Shown: positions 1-7,629 of the stretch, in pieces
Layout of the letters: each line of letters starts with the position of its first letter
How positions within the stretch are numbered: position 1 is the stretch's first letter
Assembly (NCBI GenBank): GCA_937877675.1
Contig: CALEIS010000093.1
Location: forward strand, 1-12,673
DNA length: 12,673 nucleotides
Source: an uncultured Clostridia bacterium
Lineage (GTDB): Bacteria; Bacillota; Clostridia; Oscillospirales; Acutalibacteraceae
Reading direction: 5' to 3'
The notes under the pieces: generated by a model
What the model saw: the letters and a program-made list of their open reading frames with translations, nothing else
The model's database searches: none
Told to the model about the DNA's origin: nothing
Position numbers and translations under genes: made by a program

Positions 1-9
1 GTTTCGTGA

Positions 10-124
<115 letters not shown>

Positions 125-131
125 ATAAACA

Positions 132-169
132 AAAGTGTCTATCCAAAAGGGTGGGCACTTTCTTTTTTT
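132..169 (+). terminator. Intrinsic terminator 1 after 5S rRNA
   Basis: A 13-bp uninterrupted stem (132-144 with 149-161, counting G-U pairs) closes an AAAA loop and is followed by a run of T at 163-169. It is a textbook Rho-independent terminator, eight bases after the 5S 3' end, and should end the rRNA transcript. Confidence 0.93.
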
Positions 170-181
170 GAAAATTTTTCT

Positions 182-209
182 GCGGGTATTGTATAGTACC
201 CGCTTTTTT
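182..209 (+). terminator. Intrinsic terminator 2 (tandem)
   Basis: GCGGGTA at 182-188 pairs with TACCCGC at 197-203 around an 8-nt loop, followed by six T (204-209). It is a second terminator only 12 bases after the first, as is common at the ends of strongly transcribed rRNA operons. The mreB promoter elements overlap it. Confidence 0.85.
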
Positions 210-217
210 GTTATAAT
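189..217 (+). promoter_or_regulatory. Probable promoter of the mreBCD-mrdA operon
   Basis: A perfect extended -10, TGtTATAAT, lies at 209-217 (TATAAT at 212-217). A weak -35, TTGTAT at 189-194, is exactly 17 bases away and sits in the loop of terminator 2. The strength probably comes from the extended -10. Transcription would start near 224, giving a leader of about 50 nt before mreB. No other good promoter was seen between here and the start codon. Confidence 0.7.
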
Positions 218-273
218 AAAATAGATTATTTGTAATTTTATTATGTATATAAACTCTAGAGGGAGAGATTATA

Positions 274-1263
274 ATGTTGTTTGCACAAGACATTGGTATC
301 GACTTAGGTACTGCTAATACAATCATCTACCTTAAAGGCAAAGGAATTGTGCTTCGTGAACCGTCAGTTGTCGCTGTAAATGAAAAAGACGACATTCCTG
401 CTGTTGTTGCGGTAGGAGAAGAAGCAAAGGAAATGATAGGTAAAACACCTGGGTCAATTACAGCGGTAAAACCACTTAAAGATGGTGTTATCATAAATTC
501 TGAAGTTACCTCAGATATGCTCAAGGTATTTATCAAAAAAGTAATCAATCGTTCACCTTTTGCAAGAGCAAGAGTACTTATTTGTGTTCCTGCAAGTATT
601 ACAGAGGTAGAAAGAAAGGCTGTTCATGATGCTGCAAGAGATGCAGGGGCAAAATATGCTTCACTCATTCATAAACCTTTGGCAGCAGCTATCGGTGTTG
701 GTCTTCCCGTTACAGAGCCTATCGGAAGTATGATTGTTGACATCGGTGGAGGAACAACAGAGGTTGCAGTTATTTCGTATCGTGATATTGTAACTGCAAA
801 ATCATGCCGTATTGCAGGGGACGATTTTGACGAGGCAATCGTTGAATACATACGCAAAAAACACAATGTTCTCATAGGTGAAAGAACCGCTGAAGAAATT
901 AAAATAAAAATCGGTTCAGCAAAAAGTTATGATGGTGAAGGTGCTATGGATGTTCGAGGCAGAAACCTTGAAAATGGACTTCCAAAGAGTGTGGAAATCA
1001 CATCTGAAGAAGTAAGAGAAGCGCTTTCAGAGCCACTTTCACAGATATTGGAATCAATTCGTTCTACTCTTGAAAAAACACCACCTGAATTGTTGGCGGA
1101 TATTGTTGACAATGGTATTATGCTTACAGGTGGCGGTGCTCTTCTTCGAGAAATAGATAAATTGATTTCACAAGAAACAAAAATACCAGTTCATGTTGCA
1201 GTTGACCCTATGGATTGTGTTGCAACGGGTATGGGAATATGCCTTGAAAGAGGAAATATTTAA
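274..1263 (+). CDS. mreB: Rod shape-determining protein MreB (bacterial actin)
   Basis: Actin-like ATPase that forms membrane-bound filaments and guides lateral cell-wall synthesis. Visible motifs: phosphate-1 loop IGIDLGTANT (residues 7-16), the VCVP-like segment LICVPASITEVE (102-113), phosphate-2 VDIGGGTTEVAVIS (155-168), and the adenosine motif MLTGGGALLREID (283-295). The 329-residue length is normal for MreB/Mbl. The start follows GGGAG at 261-265 at good spacing. It is the first gene of mreB-mreC-mreD-mrdA. One oddity: the usual I-E-E-P-[FM]-A-A-A-I-G segment reads I-H-K-P-L-A-A-A-I-G here (H133, K134), replacing the glutamate that lies near the catalytic water in characterised MreBs. 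All other nucleotide-site motifs are intact. MreB versus the paralogue Mbl cannot be decided from sequence alone, but linkage to mreC favours MreB. Confidence 0.96.
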   Translation: MLFAQDIGIDLGTANTIIYLKGKGIVLREPSVVAVNEKDDIPAVVAVGEEAKEMIGKTPGSITAVKPLKDGVIINSEVTSDMLKVFIKKVINRSPFARARVLICVPASITEVERKAVHDAARDAGAKYASLIHKPLAAAIGVGLPVTEPIGSMIVDIGGGTTEVAVISYRDIVTAKSCRIAGDDFDEAIVEYIRKKHNVLIGERTAEEIKIKIGSAKSYDGEGAMDVRGRNLENGLPKSVEITSEEVREALSEPLSQILESIRSTLEKTPPELLADIVDNGIMLTGGGALLREIDKLISQETKIPVHVAVDPMDCVATGMGICLERGNI

Positions 1264-1287
1264 GATTGAAAGAATAGAGAGATTTAA

Positions 1288-2124
1288 ATGAATAATTTCT
1301 TTAAAAGTAAAACATTTAAGGTTTTGATAGCTATTGCGTTGGTGCTTCTTTCATCATCTGTTTTGGCAACAGTTACAGCAACATCCACTTCACCATTGAC
1401 AAATGTAATCAGTGTGGTTACAGCTCCATTACAGAATGTAGCATCATACATTTCTGATATGTGGAATGGCTTTACAGGTGGATTTGTTTCATCAAAGTCC
1501 TATCAAGACAGAGTTGCTGAGTTAGAAGGGCTTGTAGCAAATTATCAAAAACAACTTGTTGATTACGAAAAGACAAAAAAACAACTTGATACATACGAAG
1601 ACTTTCTCGGTGTCCGTGAAGAAAATCCTGACTACGAGTGGGTACATGCAAGTGTTGTTGGAAGAGATTCAGCAGATGTCTTTGGCTCATTTACTATAAA
1701 TCGTGGTTCAAAACATGGGGTAAAAGTCAATGATGCAGTTATTTCAGGCGAATACCTTGTTGGTGTTGTAACAGAGGTTAATCCTACCTCTTCTGTAGTA
1801 CGTTCAATTTTTGACCCATCAGTAAATGTGGCGGCTTATGAAATTCGAACAGGTGAACAGGGATATGTTTGTGCTGATTATAAATTATCAGTTGAAGGAA
1901 AGTGTAAACTTGCAGGATTACAGACTGATACAGCGATTTCACAAGGCGGAATTGTCTGCACATCTGGTACAGGTGGAATTTTCCCTAAGGATTTGATTAT
2001 CGGAACTGTTTCTTCAATACAGAAGAGTGAAACTGACCTTTCAGCATATGCGATAATTGACCCTCCAGTGAATTCAAAGGAAATTCGAGAATGTTTTGTT
2101 ATAACATCTTTTGAGGAAGAATAA
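1288..2124 (+). CDS. mreC: Rod shape-determining protein MreC
   Basis: Bitopic membrane protein that links the cytoplasmic MreB system to periplasmic or extracytoplasmic wall synthases and is thought to activate PBP2. The layout fits the family: a short basic N-terminus, one membrane segment at about residues 11-31, an alpha-helical, probably coiled-coil stretch at about 68-107, and then a beta-rich MreC domain at about 118-272. Family-like pieces are the INRGSKHGVKVNDAVI stretch (137-152) and SGTGGIFPKDLIIGTV (226-241). The 278-residue length is usual. It starts 24 bases after mreB with a weak ribosome binding site (GAGAG near 1277-1281), so it may depend on the upstream gene for translation. 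Confidence 0.95.
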   Translation: MNNFFKSKTFKVLIAIALVLLSSSVLATVTATSTSPLTNVISVVTAPLQNVASYISDMWNGFTGGFVSSKSYQDRVAELEGLVANYQKQLVDYEKTKKQLDTYEDFLGVREENPDYEWVHASVVGRDSADVFGSFTINRGSKHGVKVNDAVISGEYLVGVVTEVNPTSSVVRSIFDPSVNVAAYEIRTGEQGYVCADYKLSVEGKCKLAGLQTDTAISQGGIVCTSGTGGIFPKDLIIGTVSSIQKSETDLSAYAIIDPPVNSKEIRECFVITSFEEE

Positions 2125-2130
2125 AAGTTT

Positions 2131-2658
2131 ATGAATGTTCAGAGGAAAATAAAAGCAAAGCGATATCTTGTGTATGCTTTAATAATATTTGTATCCCATC
2201 TTTTGCAGAATACAATCTTTATTTTCCCTCCTATGTTTTCTGTCAGACCAATTTTATTGATTTCAGTAGCTGTTTGTATAGCGATGTTTGAAGGTGAGCT
2301 AGTTGGTGCAGGTGCAGGACTCTTGGCGGGAATATTATGGGATACAGTAACAGTTACAGCTGACGGATATAATGCACTTTATCTTATGGTTGCGTGTGCG
2401 ATTTGTGGTGTTCTGCTACGAATTTTTATGCGTAACAACATAATAACATATATAATGATGAACACAGTAACAACTGTGATTTATATATTAAGTTATATAT
2501 TGTTCTTTATTTCAACAAGAGCTCTTGGTGGAGAAGGACAATTATTGTTAAGATATTATCTGCCAATGGGAATATACAGTTTGGTTCTTACGCCTTTCTG
2601 GTATATTTTAATAAGAGCAGTTTATAGAAAGTTTTCATTTAATTATACAGAGTATTAA
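2131..2658 (+). CDS. mreD: Rod shape-determining protein MreD
   Basis: Small polytopic membrane protein of the elongasome. The 175 residues are very hydrophobic, with about five to six membrane segments (roughly 12-34, 38-56, 58-74, 82-98, 103-128 and 142-163), a basic N-terminus and a basic C-terminus. The family is poorly conserved, so the call rests on length, hydrophobicity and position between mreC and the PBP2 gene. The segment LVGAGAGLLAGILWD (57-71) resembles the glycine-rich helix and Asp seen in many MreD proteins. It begins 6 bases after the mreC stop; its binding site, GAGGAAG at 2113-2119, lies inside the mreC end, so the two are probably coupled in translation. Confidence 0.9.
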   Translation: MNVQRKIKAKRYLVYALIIFVSHLLQNTIFIFPPMFSVRPILLISVAVCIAMFEGELVGAGAGLLAGILWDTVTVTADGYNALYLMVACAICGVLLRIFMRNNIITYIMMNTVTTVIYILSYILFFISTRALGGEGQLLLRYYLPMGIYSLVLTPFWYILIRAVYRKFSFNYTEY

Positions 2659-2677
2659 GAAAGGAAGGTGAGAAAAA

Positions 2678-4783
2678 ATGAAAGGAGCATATAGTTTTAG
2701 AATTCGTGTAACAGCGGTTATTTCAGTTATATTGTTCATTATTTCATTTTTTATTGCTGACCTTTTTAGAATACAGGTTATTTTGGGTGAAAAATACGCA
2801 TCAAAAAATCTCTATCTTTCATCCGCTAACACAAAGATTGAGGCTTTGCGAGGAGAAATTCTTGATGCAAATGGTAATGCCCTTGTTTATAATGTAAGTT
2901 CATATTCAGTTTATCTAAATGCATCATATTTTCCTAAATCTTCTGAGAAAGCAGAACGAAATAAGATTATGATGTCTTTGATAAATCTTTTTGAAGAGAA
3001 TCTTGTTGAGTACAACAATCTCACTCCACTAGAAATTGTTGACGATGAGGTTGTTTACAAAGAAGATAGTGATGCAATTAAGAAATTCGTATTCAAAAAG
3101 GATTATCTTAATCTTAATGCCTATGCAACAGCACAAAACTGCTACGATGCTTTGGTAGAGTATTACGAATTGAAAGATATGACCAAGGAAGAAGTGTTGA
3201 AACTTTCTTCAGTTTATATGGCTATGAGAAAGGCTGATTTTTCAACAAATAATCCTTTTACTATTGCAGAAAATGTGCCTTTATCATTGGTTACCTATCT
3301 TAAAGAACAAAGTAGATTTTATCTAGGTGTTGAAACTCGTGTGGATTCTGAACGTGCCTATTATGACGGTACAATAGCGCCACATATCGTAGGATTTTAC
3401 GATGCAATCAGTGCAGAAGAGTATGAAAAAGCAACTGCATTGTATCAAGAAGCAGTTAATTCAGGAAAATATACCGAAGAGGAGCTTGAGGTTTTGAAGC
3501 TTCGTGCATATGGAATGACGGATAAAATCGGTAAATTCGGTATTGAAAGTGCCATGGAAGAAGAATTGCGTGGAACAAATGGTGTTCTTACGACAACAAC
3601 AAATTCTGATGGTACAAAGACAACTACAATTACAACGACTCCAACAAATGGAAACAATGTTATTTTGACTATTTATGGTGACTTTCAAAAAGATGTTCAG
3701 CAAATTCTTTCAACAAAAATTGAAAGTACAAAGGAAACAGATAGAGTTGCATCAGCGGGTAGTATTGTTGTTATGGATGTAAATGATTTTTCTGTCCTTG
3801 CTTGTGCAACATATCCATCATACGACTTGTCCACATATAAAGAGAATATTGTGGCACTTAATCAGGATGACACAGCCCCTTTGTGGAATAGAGCATTAAG
3901 AAGCACTTATGCTCCTGGTTCAACGGTAAAGCCGATTGTTGGTATTGCAGGTCTTGAAGAGGGAATCATTACAACAGAAACAGAAATTCAGTGTAACCTT
4001 CTCTATACTCATTTTAAGGATTTACCACTTAATTGTATGGGCTTGGGTAACCATGGTGGCCACTATATGACATTGAACTCTGCACTAACATATTCATGTA
4101 ACACATTTTTCTATGAAACAGGACGACTCCTTGGAATTTCAAAACTTAACGAATACTTTTCTATGTTTGGTTTAGGACAAAAGACAGGTGTTGAGTTGAC
4201 TGAAGCTATGGGTGTTGTTGCAAGTAAAGAAAATCGTGAAGCTGCAGGTGGCATCTGGTATCCAGGTAACACTGTTCAGGCTGCAATTGGACAGTCTGAC
4301 AACCTTTTTACTCCAATTCAGCTTTGTGCTTATGTATCAACTCTTGCAAATGGTGGAACAAAATATAAGGCTCATTTTGTAAAGAGTGTAAAATCTTACG
4401 ATTATACTAAAACTTACTATGAAGCATCTCCGGTAATATTGAGTCAAGTTAATGCATCGCCAGAGTCAATTATGGCATCAAAAAGAGGTATGGTTTCTAT
4501 GGCAGATACAGTTTCTGCTTTTAACGGTCTTGATTATGATGTTGCATCAAAAACAGGTACAGCTCAGGCAAAGAAAAAGGTTGGAGATGTGTATGTTGAG
4601 TACACAAATGGTTTTATGATTTCCTATGCTCCTGCAGATAATCCACAGATTGCCGTTGTTGTTGCAATTGAAAATGTTACATCAGGTGGTCTTGGCAACT
4701 ATGTTGCAGAGGTTTATGAAGCATATTTCAACAGAGATTCAGAAATAAGTTCTTCACAACAGAATGGTATAATTTTGAATTAG
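2678..4783 (+). CDS. mrdA: Penicillin-binding protein 2 (class B transpeptidase, elongasome)
   Basis: Membrane-anchored D,D-transpeptidase that cross-links peptidoglycan during cell elongation. One N-terminal membrane anchor spans about residues 10-30. The dimerisation/pedestal domain follows, with its usual RGEILDANGNALV start (58-70). The transpeptidase domain runs from about 355 to 685 with all three catalytic motifs: S415-T-V-K418 (nucleophile Ser415), S473-C-N475 and K625-T-G627. An AIGQS stretch (536-540) matches the conserved GQ region. The 701-residue length fits clostridial PBP2. A Thr-rich linker (about 305-322, TTTT/TTTITTTPT) precedes the catalytic domain. A strong AAGGTG site at 2665-2670 sets the ATG, 19 bases after mreD. 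A divisome PBP (FtsI-like) is the alternative, but the mreBCD linkage makes PBP2 much more likely. No RodA gene is present in the window. Confidence 0.95.
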   Translation: MKGAYSFRIRVTAVISVILFIISFFIADLFRIQVILGEKYASKNLYLSSANTKIEALRGEILDANGNALVYNVSSYSVYLNASYFPKSSEKAERNKIMMSLINLFEENLVEYNNLTPLEIVDDEVVYKEDSDAIKKFVFKKDYLNLNAYATAQNCYDALVEYYELKDMTKEEVLKLSSVYMAMRKADFSTNNPFTIAENVPLSLVTYLKEQSRFYLGVETRVDSERAYYDGTIAPHIVGFYDAISAEEYEKATALYQEAVNSGKYTEEELEVLKLRAYGMTDKIGKFGIESAMEEELRGTNGVLTTTTNSDGTKTTTITTTPTNGNNVILTIYGDFQKDVQQILSTKIESTKETDRVASAGSIVVMDVNDFSVLACATYPSYDLSTYKENIVALNQDDTAPLWNRALRSTYAPGSTVKPIVGIAGLEEGIITTETEIQCNLLYTHFKDLPLNCMGLGNHGGHYMTLNSALTYSCNTFFYETGRLLGISKLNEYFSMFGLGQKTGVELTEAMGVVASKENREAAGGIWYPGNTVQAAIGQSDNLFTPIQLCAYVSTLANGGTKYKAHFVKSVKSYDYTKTYYEASPVILSQVNASPESIMASKRGMVSMADTVSAFNGLDYDVASKTGTAQAKKKVGDVYVEYTNGFMISYAPADNPQIAVVVAIENVTSGGLGNYVAEVYEAYFNRDSEISSSQQNGIILN

Positions 4784-4793
4784 AAAAAAATAC

Positions 4794-4822
4794 TTGATTT
4801 TTGAAAAATCTTGTGTTATACT
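4794..4822 (+). promoter_or_regulatory. Promoter of rpsO
   Basis: TTGATT at 4794-4799 and TATACT at 4817-4822 are spaced by 17 bases, with a TGt extended -10 at 4814-4816. Transcription would start near 4829, giving a leader of about 100 nt. There is no clear terminator after mrdA, so read-through from the mre operon may add to this. Confidence 0.8.
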
Positions 4823-4828
4823 ATCAAG

Positions 4829-4930
4829 GCTATCTCTGTGCACTCGGGTGATTGTGTAATCCCAAAAGGGAATTCACCTGCTTTCATCTGGGGCATTTGA
4901 GCATAAATATTTTAAATGAGGTGAAAATCA
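4829..4930 (+). promoter_or_regulatory. rpsO mRNA leader with alternative pairing, candidate S15 autoregulatory element
   Basis: GGGTGA at 4846-4851 can pair with TCACCT at 4874-4879 (one G-U), with an inner TCCC-AAAA-GGGA hairpin (4860-4871). The same TTCACCT (4873-4879) is also a 7-base complement of the rpsO ribosome binding region AGGTGAA (4919-4925). The two pairings exclude each other: one leaves the Shine-Dalgarno free, the other hides it. S15 is known to repress its own mRNA through leader structures in several bacteria, of different shapes in different lineages. That this leader binds S15 is an inference. No U-tract follows the hairpin, so it is not a terminator. Confidence 0.5.
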
Positions 4931-5194
4931 ATGACACAGGCAGAAAAACAGGCTATCATGGCTGAATACGCTGCTCACGAAGGCGACACAGGTTCTCCAG
5001 AAGTTCAAATCGCTGTTCTCACAAAGAGAATTAACGACTTAACTGAGCACCTTAAGGCTAACAAGAAAGACCACCACTCACGTCGTGGCCTTCTTAAAAT
5101 GGTTGGTCGTAGAAGAAATCTTCTCGCATACCTTCAGAAGAAGGATATCGAAAGATACCGTGCAATCGTTGCAAAACTTGGTCTTCGTAAGTAA
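4931..5194 (+). CDS. rpsO: 30S ribosomal protein S15
   Basis: Primary binding protein of the central domain of 16S rRNA, needed for assembly of the small-subunit platform. The 87 residues (family about 89) contain the diagnostic stretches DTGSPEVQIAVLTKRI (19-34), HLKANKKDHHSRRGLL (40-55) and VGRRRNLLAYL (58-68). The start is set by GAGGTGA at 4918-4924, six bases before the ATG. Codons are more C-ending (AAC, GAC, CTC, ATC) than in the upstream mre genes, as expected for a highly expressed gene. It is followed by pnp, the conserved rpsO-pnp order. Confidence 0.98.
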   Translation: MTQAEKQAIMAEYAAHEGDTGSPEVQIAVLTKRINDLTEHLKANKKDHHSRRGLLKMVGRRRNLLAYLQKKDIERYRAIVAKLGLRK

Positions 5195-5204
5195 TCAAAA
5201 CAAA

Positions 5205-5238
5205 TTAAGGCAGATAAGTTTTCGCTTATCTGCCTTGA
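5205..5238 (+). terminator. Stable hairpin after rpsO without a proper U-tract
   Basis: AAGGCAGATAAG (5207-5218) pairs perfectly with CTTATCTGCCTT (5225-5236), extendable by two pairs to 5205/5238, around a 6-nt loop. The bases that follow (GAATTGCTTTT) are not a good U-tract. It could be an attenuating terminator between rpsO and pnp, or a 3'-end stabiliser or processing hairpin for rpsO mRNA. A small 6-bp hairpin (5240-5245 with 5249-5254) followed by GTATTTTT lies just after it. Confidence 0.5.
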
Positions 5239-5261
5239 ATTGCTTTTAAAGCAAGTATTTT

Positions 5262-5351
5262 TCGGGGTGAAAATTCAAAGCTTAGCGGTAAATAGAGCTT
5301 TTAAAATTTCGTTAAAGGTTGTATTTATTGCTAAACAGATTTTTACCCCGA
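5262..5351 (+). promoter_or_regulatory. 90-nt long imperfect hairpin in the pnp leader (possible RNase III/PNPase control element)
   Basis: Three nested stems stack into one long duplex. The outer stem 5262-5274 with 5339-5351 is 13 bp (one G-U). The middle stem 5282-5294 with 5322-5334 is 13 bp (two G-U). The inner stem 5296-5304 with 5312-5320 is 9 bp (two G-U), closing a 7-nt loop (5305-5311). A 6/3 internal loop and one 1x1 mismatch separate them. It ends 37 bases before the pnp ATG. In E. coli, pnp autoregulation works by RNase III cutting a leader duplex that PNPase then unravels; the same role here is an inference from position and shape. Confidence 0.6.
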
Positions 5352-5388
5352 TACAGAAAAAACAAATAGTAAAGGAAGGTAAAAAATT

Positions 5389-7584
5389 ATGTTTTTCAAG
5401 AATTTTAAAGTATGGGAAACTGAACTCGCAGGTAGAAAATTGACTCTTGAAACAGGTAAAATGGCAGGTCTTGCTAATGCAGCTATCCTTGCTCGTTACG
5501 GTGAAACAGAAGTTCTTTGTACAGTAACTGCTTCTGCAAAACCAAGAGAAGGCGTTGACTTCTTCCCTCTTTCAGTTGACTATGAAGAAAAAATGTACTC
5601 AGTAGGTCGTATTCCTGGCTCATTCCAGAGAAGAGAAGGCAGAGCAAGTGAAAAGGCTATCCTTACATCACGTTGCATTGACAGACCTATTCGTCCACTT
5701 TTCCCAAAAGACCTTAGAAATGACTGTTCAGTTGTTGCAACTGTAATGTCAGTTGACCAGGATTGCTCACCTGAAATCACAGCTATGATTGGTGTTTCAG
5801 CTGCAATCGCTATTTCAGATATTCCATGGGACGGCCCAGTTTCTGGTGTTAACGTTGGTCTTGTTGAAGGCAAAATCGTTATCAACCCAAATCTTGAGGA
5901 AAGAGCAAAGTCAGACCTTGTTTTGACAGTTGCTTCTACTGCTGACCTTGTTGCTATGATTGAAGCAGGTGCAAACGAAATCGACGACGATACAATGTTT
6001 GATGCTATCATGGCAGGTCACGCTGAAAACCAGAAAATCGTTAAATTCATTCAGGGTATCGTTGATGAAGTTGGTAAGCCAAAATTCGCTTACGAATCAT
6101 CTGACCCAGACCCAGCAATAATGGCAGAAATCGAAGAATTCTGCATTGAAGATGTTAAGAAAGCTCTTGATACAGACGACAAACTTGTTCGTGACGAAGC
6201 TCTTCTTCCAATCTATGAAGCAGTTCATGCAAAGTTTGATGAAAGATTTGAAGGCAACGAAGCAAAGCTTGACGAAATTATGTATCTTGTTCAGAAACAC
6301 GTTGTTCGTGCATGGCTTAAAGACGAGCACAAGCGTGTAGATGGTCGTGGTATTGACGAAATCCGTCCACTTAATGCGGAAATTGACCTTATTACTCGTG
6401 CTCACGGTTCAGGTATGTTTACTCGTGGTCAGACACAGGTTCTCTCAATCGCAACACTCGGACCTATGGGTGATGCACAGCTTCTTGACGGTCTTGATGA
6501 ACAGACAGAAAAGAGATATATCCACCACTACAACTTCCCATCATACTCTGTTGGTGAAACAAAGCCATCAAGAGGACCTGGACGAAGAGAAATCGGTCAC
6601 GGTGCTCTTGCAGAAAAGGCTCTTGTTCCAGTTATCCCATCAGTTGATGAATTCCCATATGCTATCCGTGTTGTATCAGAAGTTCTTTCTTCAAATGGTT
6701 CAACTTCACAGGGTTCAATCTGTGGTTCAACACTTGCTCTTATGGCAGCTGGTGTTCCAATTAAGGCTCCTGTTGCAGGTATCTCATGTGGTCTTATCAC
6801 AGGTGATGAAGGCGTTTATGGCGACTTCATGACAATGGTTGACATTCAGGGTCTTGAAGACTTCTATGGCGATATGGACTTTAAAGTTGCAGGTACAAAG
6901 AAGGGTATCACAGCAATTCAGATGGACCTTAAAGTACATGGTCTTACACCTGAAATCATCAAAGAAGCATTTGCAAAAACACACAAGGCAAGAGATTATA
7001 TCCTTGACGAAATTATGCTTCCTTGTATTTCTGAGCCAAGAGCAGAACTTTCAAAATATGCTCCAAAAATGCTTTCAACAAAGATTGACCCAGAAAAAAT
7101 CGGTGATGTTATCGGTAAGCAGGGTAAGGTTATCCAGAAGATTCAGGCTGACTGCGAAGTTAAGATTGACATTGAAGAAGACGGACGTGTATTCATTTCA
7201 GGTATTGATATTGACAACGCAAAACGTGCTCTTTCAATTGTTGAACTTATCGCAAAAGACCCAGAAATCGGTGCAATCTATAATGGTGTTGTAACTCGTC
7301 TTATGAGCTTCGGCGCATTCGTTGAAATCGCTCCTGGTAAAGAAGGACTTGTTCACATCAGCCGTCTTGATGTTAAACGTACAGAAAAGGTTGAAGATGT
7401 TGTTAACGTTGGCGATACAGTACTTGTAAAGGTACTTGAAATTGACGACCAAGGCAGACTTAACCTTTCTCGTCGTGACGCTCTTATCGAAGTTAAGGGA
7501 CTTACTCCTGAAAACGAAATCGATGAAGAACCAAAGAAGCGTGACAACAACCGTCGTTTTAACAAGAGAAGAAACAACGACTAA
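5389..7584 (+). CDS. pnp: Polyribonucleotide nucleotidyltransferase (PNPase)
   Basis: Phosphorolytic 3'-5' exoribonuclease, homotrimeric, central to mRNA decay. The domain order is complete: first RNase PH core (about 10-145), helical domain (about 245-312), second RNase PH core (about 315-550), KH domain with the IGKQGK loop (575-580), S1 domain (about 627-697), and a short charged, Arg/Asn-rich tail. The RNA-gripping loop is FQRREGR (79-85). The catalytic segment EDFYGDMDFKVAG has D491, D497 and K499, the equivalents of E. coli D486, D492 and K494. The length of 731 residues is normal for the family. The start is supported by AGGAAGG at 5373-5379, nine bases upstream. It lies 194 bases after rpsO; transcription is probably by read-through, since no convincing separate promoter was found. 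Codon use is like rpsO, suggesting high expression. Confidence 0.98.
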   Translation: MFFKNFKVWETELAGRKLTLETGKMAGLANAAILARYGETEVLCTVTASAKPREGVDFFPLSVDYEEKMYSVGRIPGSFQRREGRASEKAILTSRCIDRPIRPLFPKDLRNDCSVVATVMSVDQDCSPEITAMIGVSAAIAISDIPWDGPVSGVNVGLVEGKIVINPNLEERAKSDLVLTVASTADLVAMIEAGANEIDDDTMFDAIMAGHAENQKIVKFIQGIVDEVGKPKFAYESSDPDPAIMAEIEEFCIEDVKKALDTDDKLVRDEALLPIYEAVHAKFDERFEGNEAKLDEIMYLVQKHVVRAWLKDEHKRVDGRGIDEIRPLNAEIDLITRAHGSGMFTRGQTQVLSIATLGPMGDAQLLDGLDEQTEKRYIHHYNFPSYSVGETKPSRGPGRREIGHGALAEKALVPVIPSVDEFPYAIRVVSEVLSSNGSTSQGSICGSTLALMAAGVPIKAPVAGISCGLITGDEGVYGDFMTMVDIQGLEDFYGDMDFKVAGTKKGITAIQMDLKVHGLTPEIIKEAFAKTHKARDYILDEIMLPCISEPRAELSKYAPKMLSTKIDPEKIGDVIGKQGKVIQKIQADCEVKIDIEEDGRVFISGIDIDNAKRALSIVELIAKDPEIGAIYNGVVTRLMSFGAFVEIAPGKEGLVHISRLDVKRTEKVEDVVNVGDTVLVKVLEIDDQGRLNLSRRDALIEVKGLTPENEIDEEPKKRDNNRRFNKRRNND

Positions 7585-7597
7585 TTAAATAAAAATT

Positions 7598-7626
7598 AAG
7601 CGAGGATTTAGGTCCTCGCTTTTTTT
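7598..7626 (+). terminator. Terminator between convergent pnp and Cys-rich gene, probably bidirectional
   Basis: AGCGAGGA (7599-7606) pairs with TCCTCGCT (7613-7620), plus the A7598-T7621 pair, with a 6-nt loop and a T-run through 7626. On the opposite strand the hairpin is followed by TTAATTTTTATTT (from 7597 down to about 7585), so it can also end the minus-strand gene, whose stop codon is only a few bases away. Confidence 0.92.
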
Positions 7627-7629
7627 GTT

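Noticed and set aside
3590..3645. ACAACA/ACGACT-rich stretch in mrdA as a simple repeat or insertion
   Set aside because: It is in frame and encodes a Thr-rich linker before the catalytic domain; the copies are not exact and the frame is intact.
4796..4810. GATTT/AAATC hairpin after mrdA as terminator of the mre operon
   Set aside because: The stem is only about 5 bp, AT-only apart from one pair, has no T-run and overlaps the rpsO -35 element.
5235..5261. Separate pnp promoter (TTGAAT, then TATTTT)
   Set aside because: Spacing is 15 bases and the -10 is poor, without the TG seen at the other three promoters.
5240..5443. 67-codon open frame (MLLKQVFFGV...) between rpsO and pnp
   Set aside because: It covers the long pnp leader hairpin and runs 55 bases into pnp in another frame. 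It has no ribosome binding site, and the RNA structure explains the sequence better.
5580..6011. 143-codon minus-strand frame inside pnp
   Set aside because: It is antisense to the intact first RNase PH domain of PNPase, with no start signal or recognisable domain.
6341..7294. Two long plus-strand frames (163 and 151 codons) inside pnp
   Set aside because: They are in the wrong frame of a fully conserved pnp, have composition typical of shadow frames and no binding sites.
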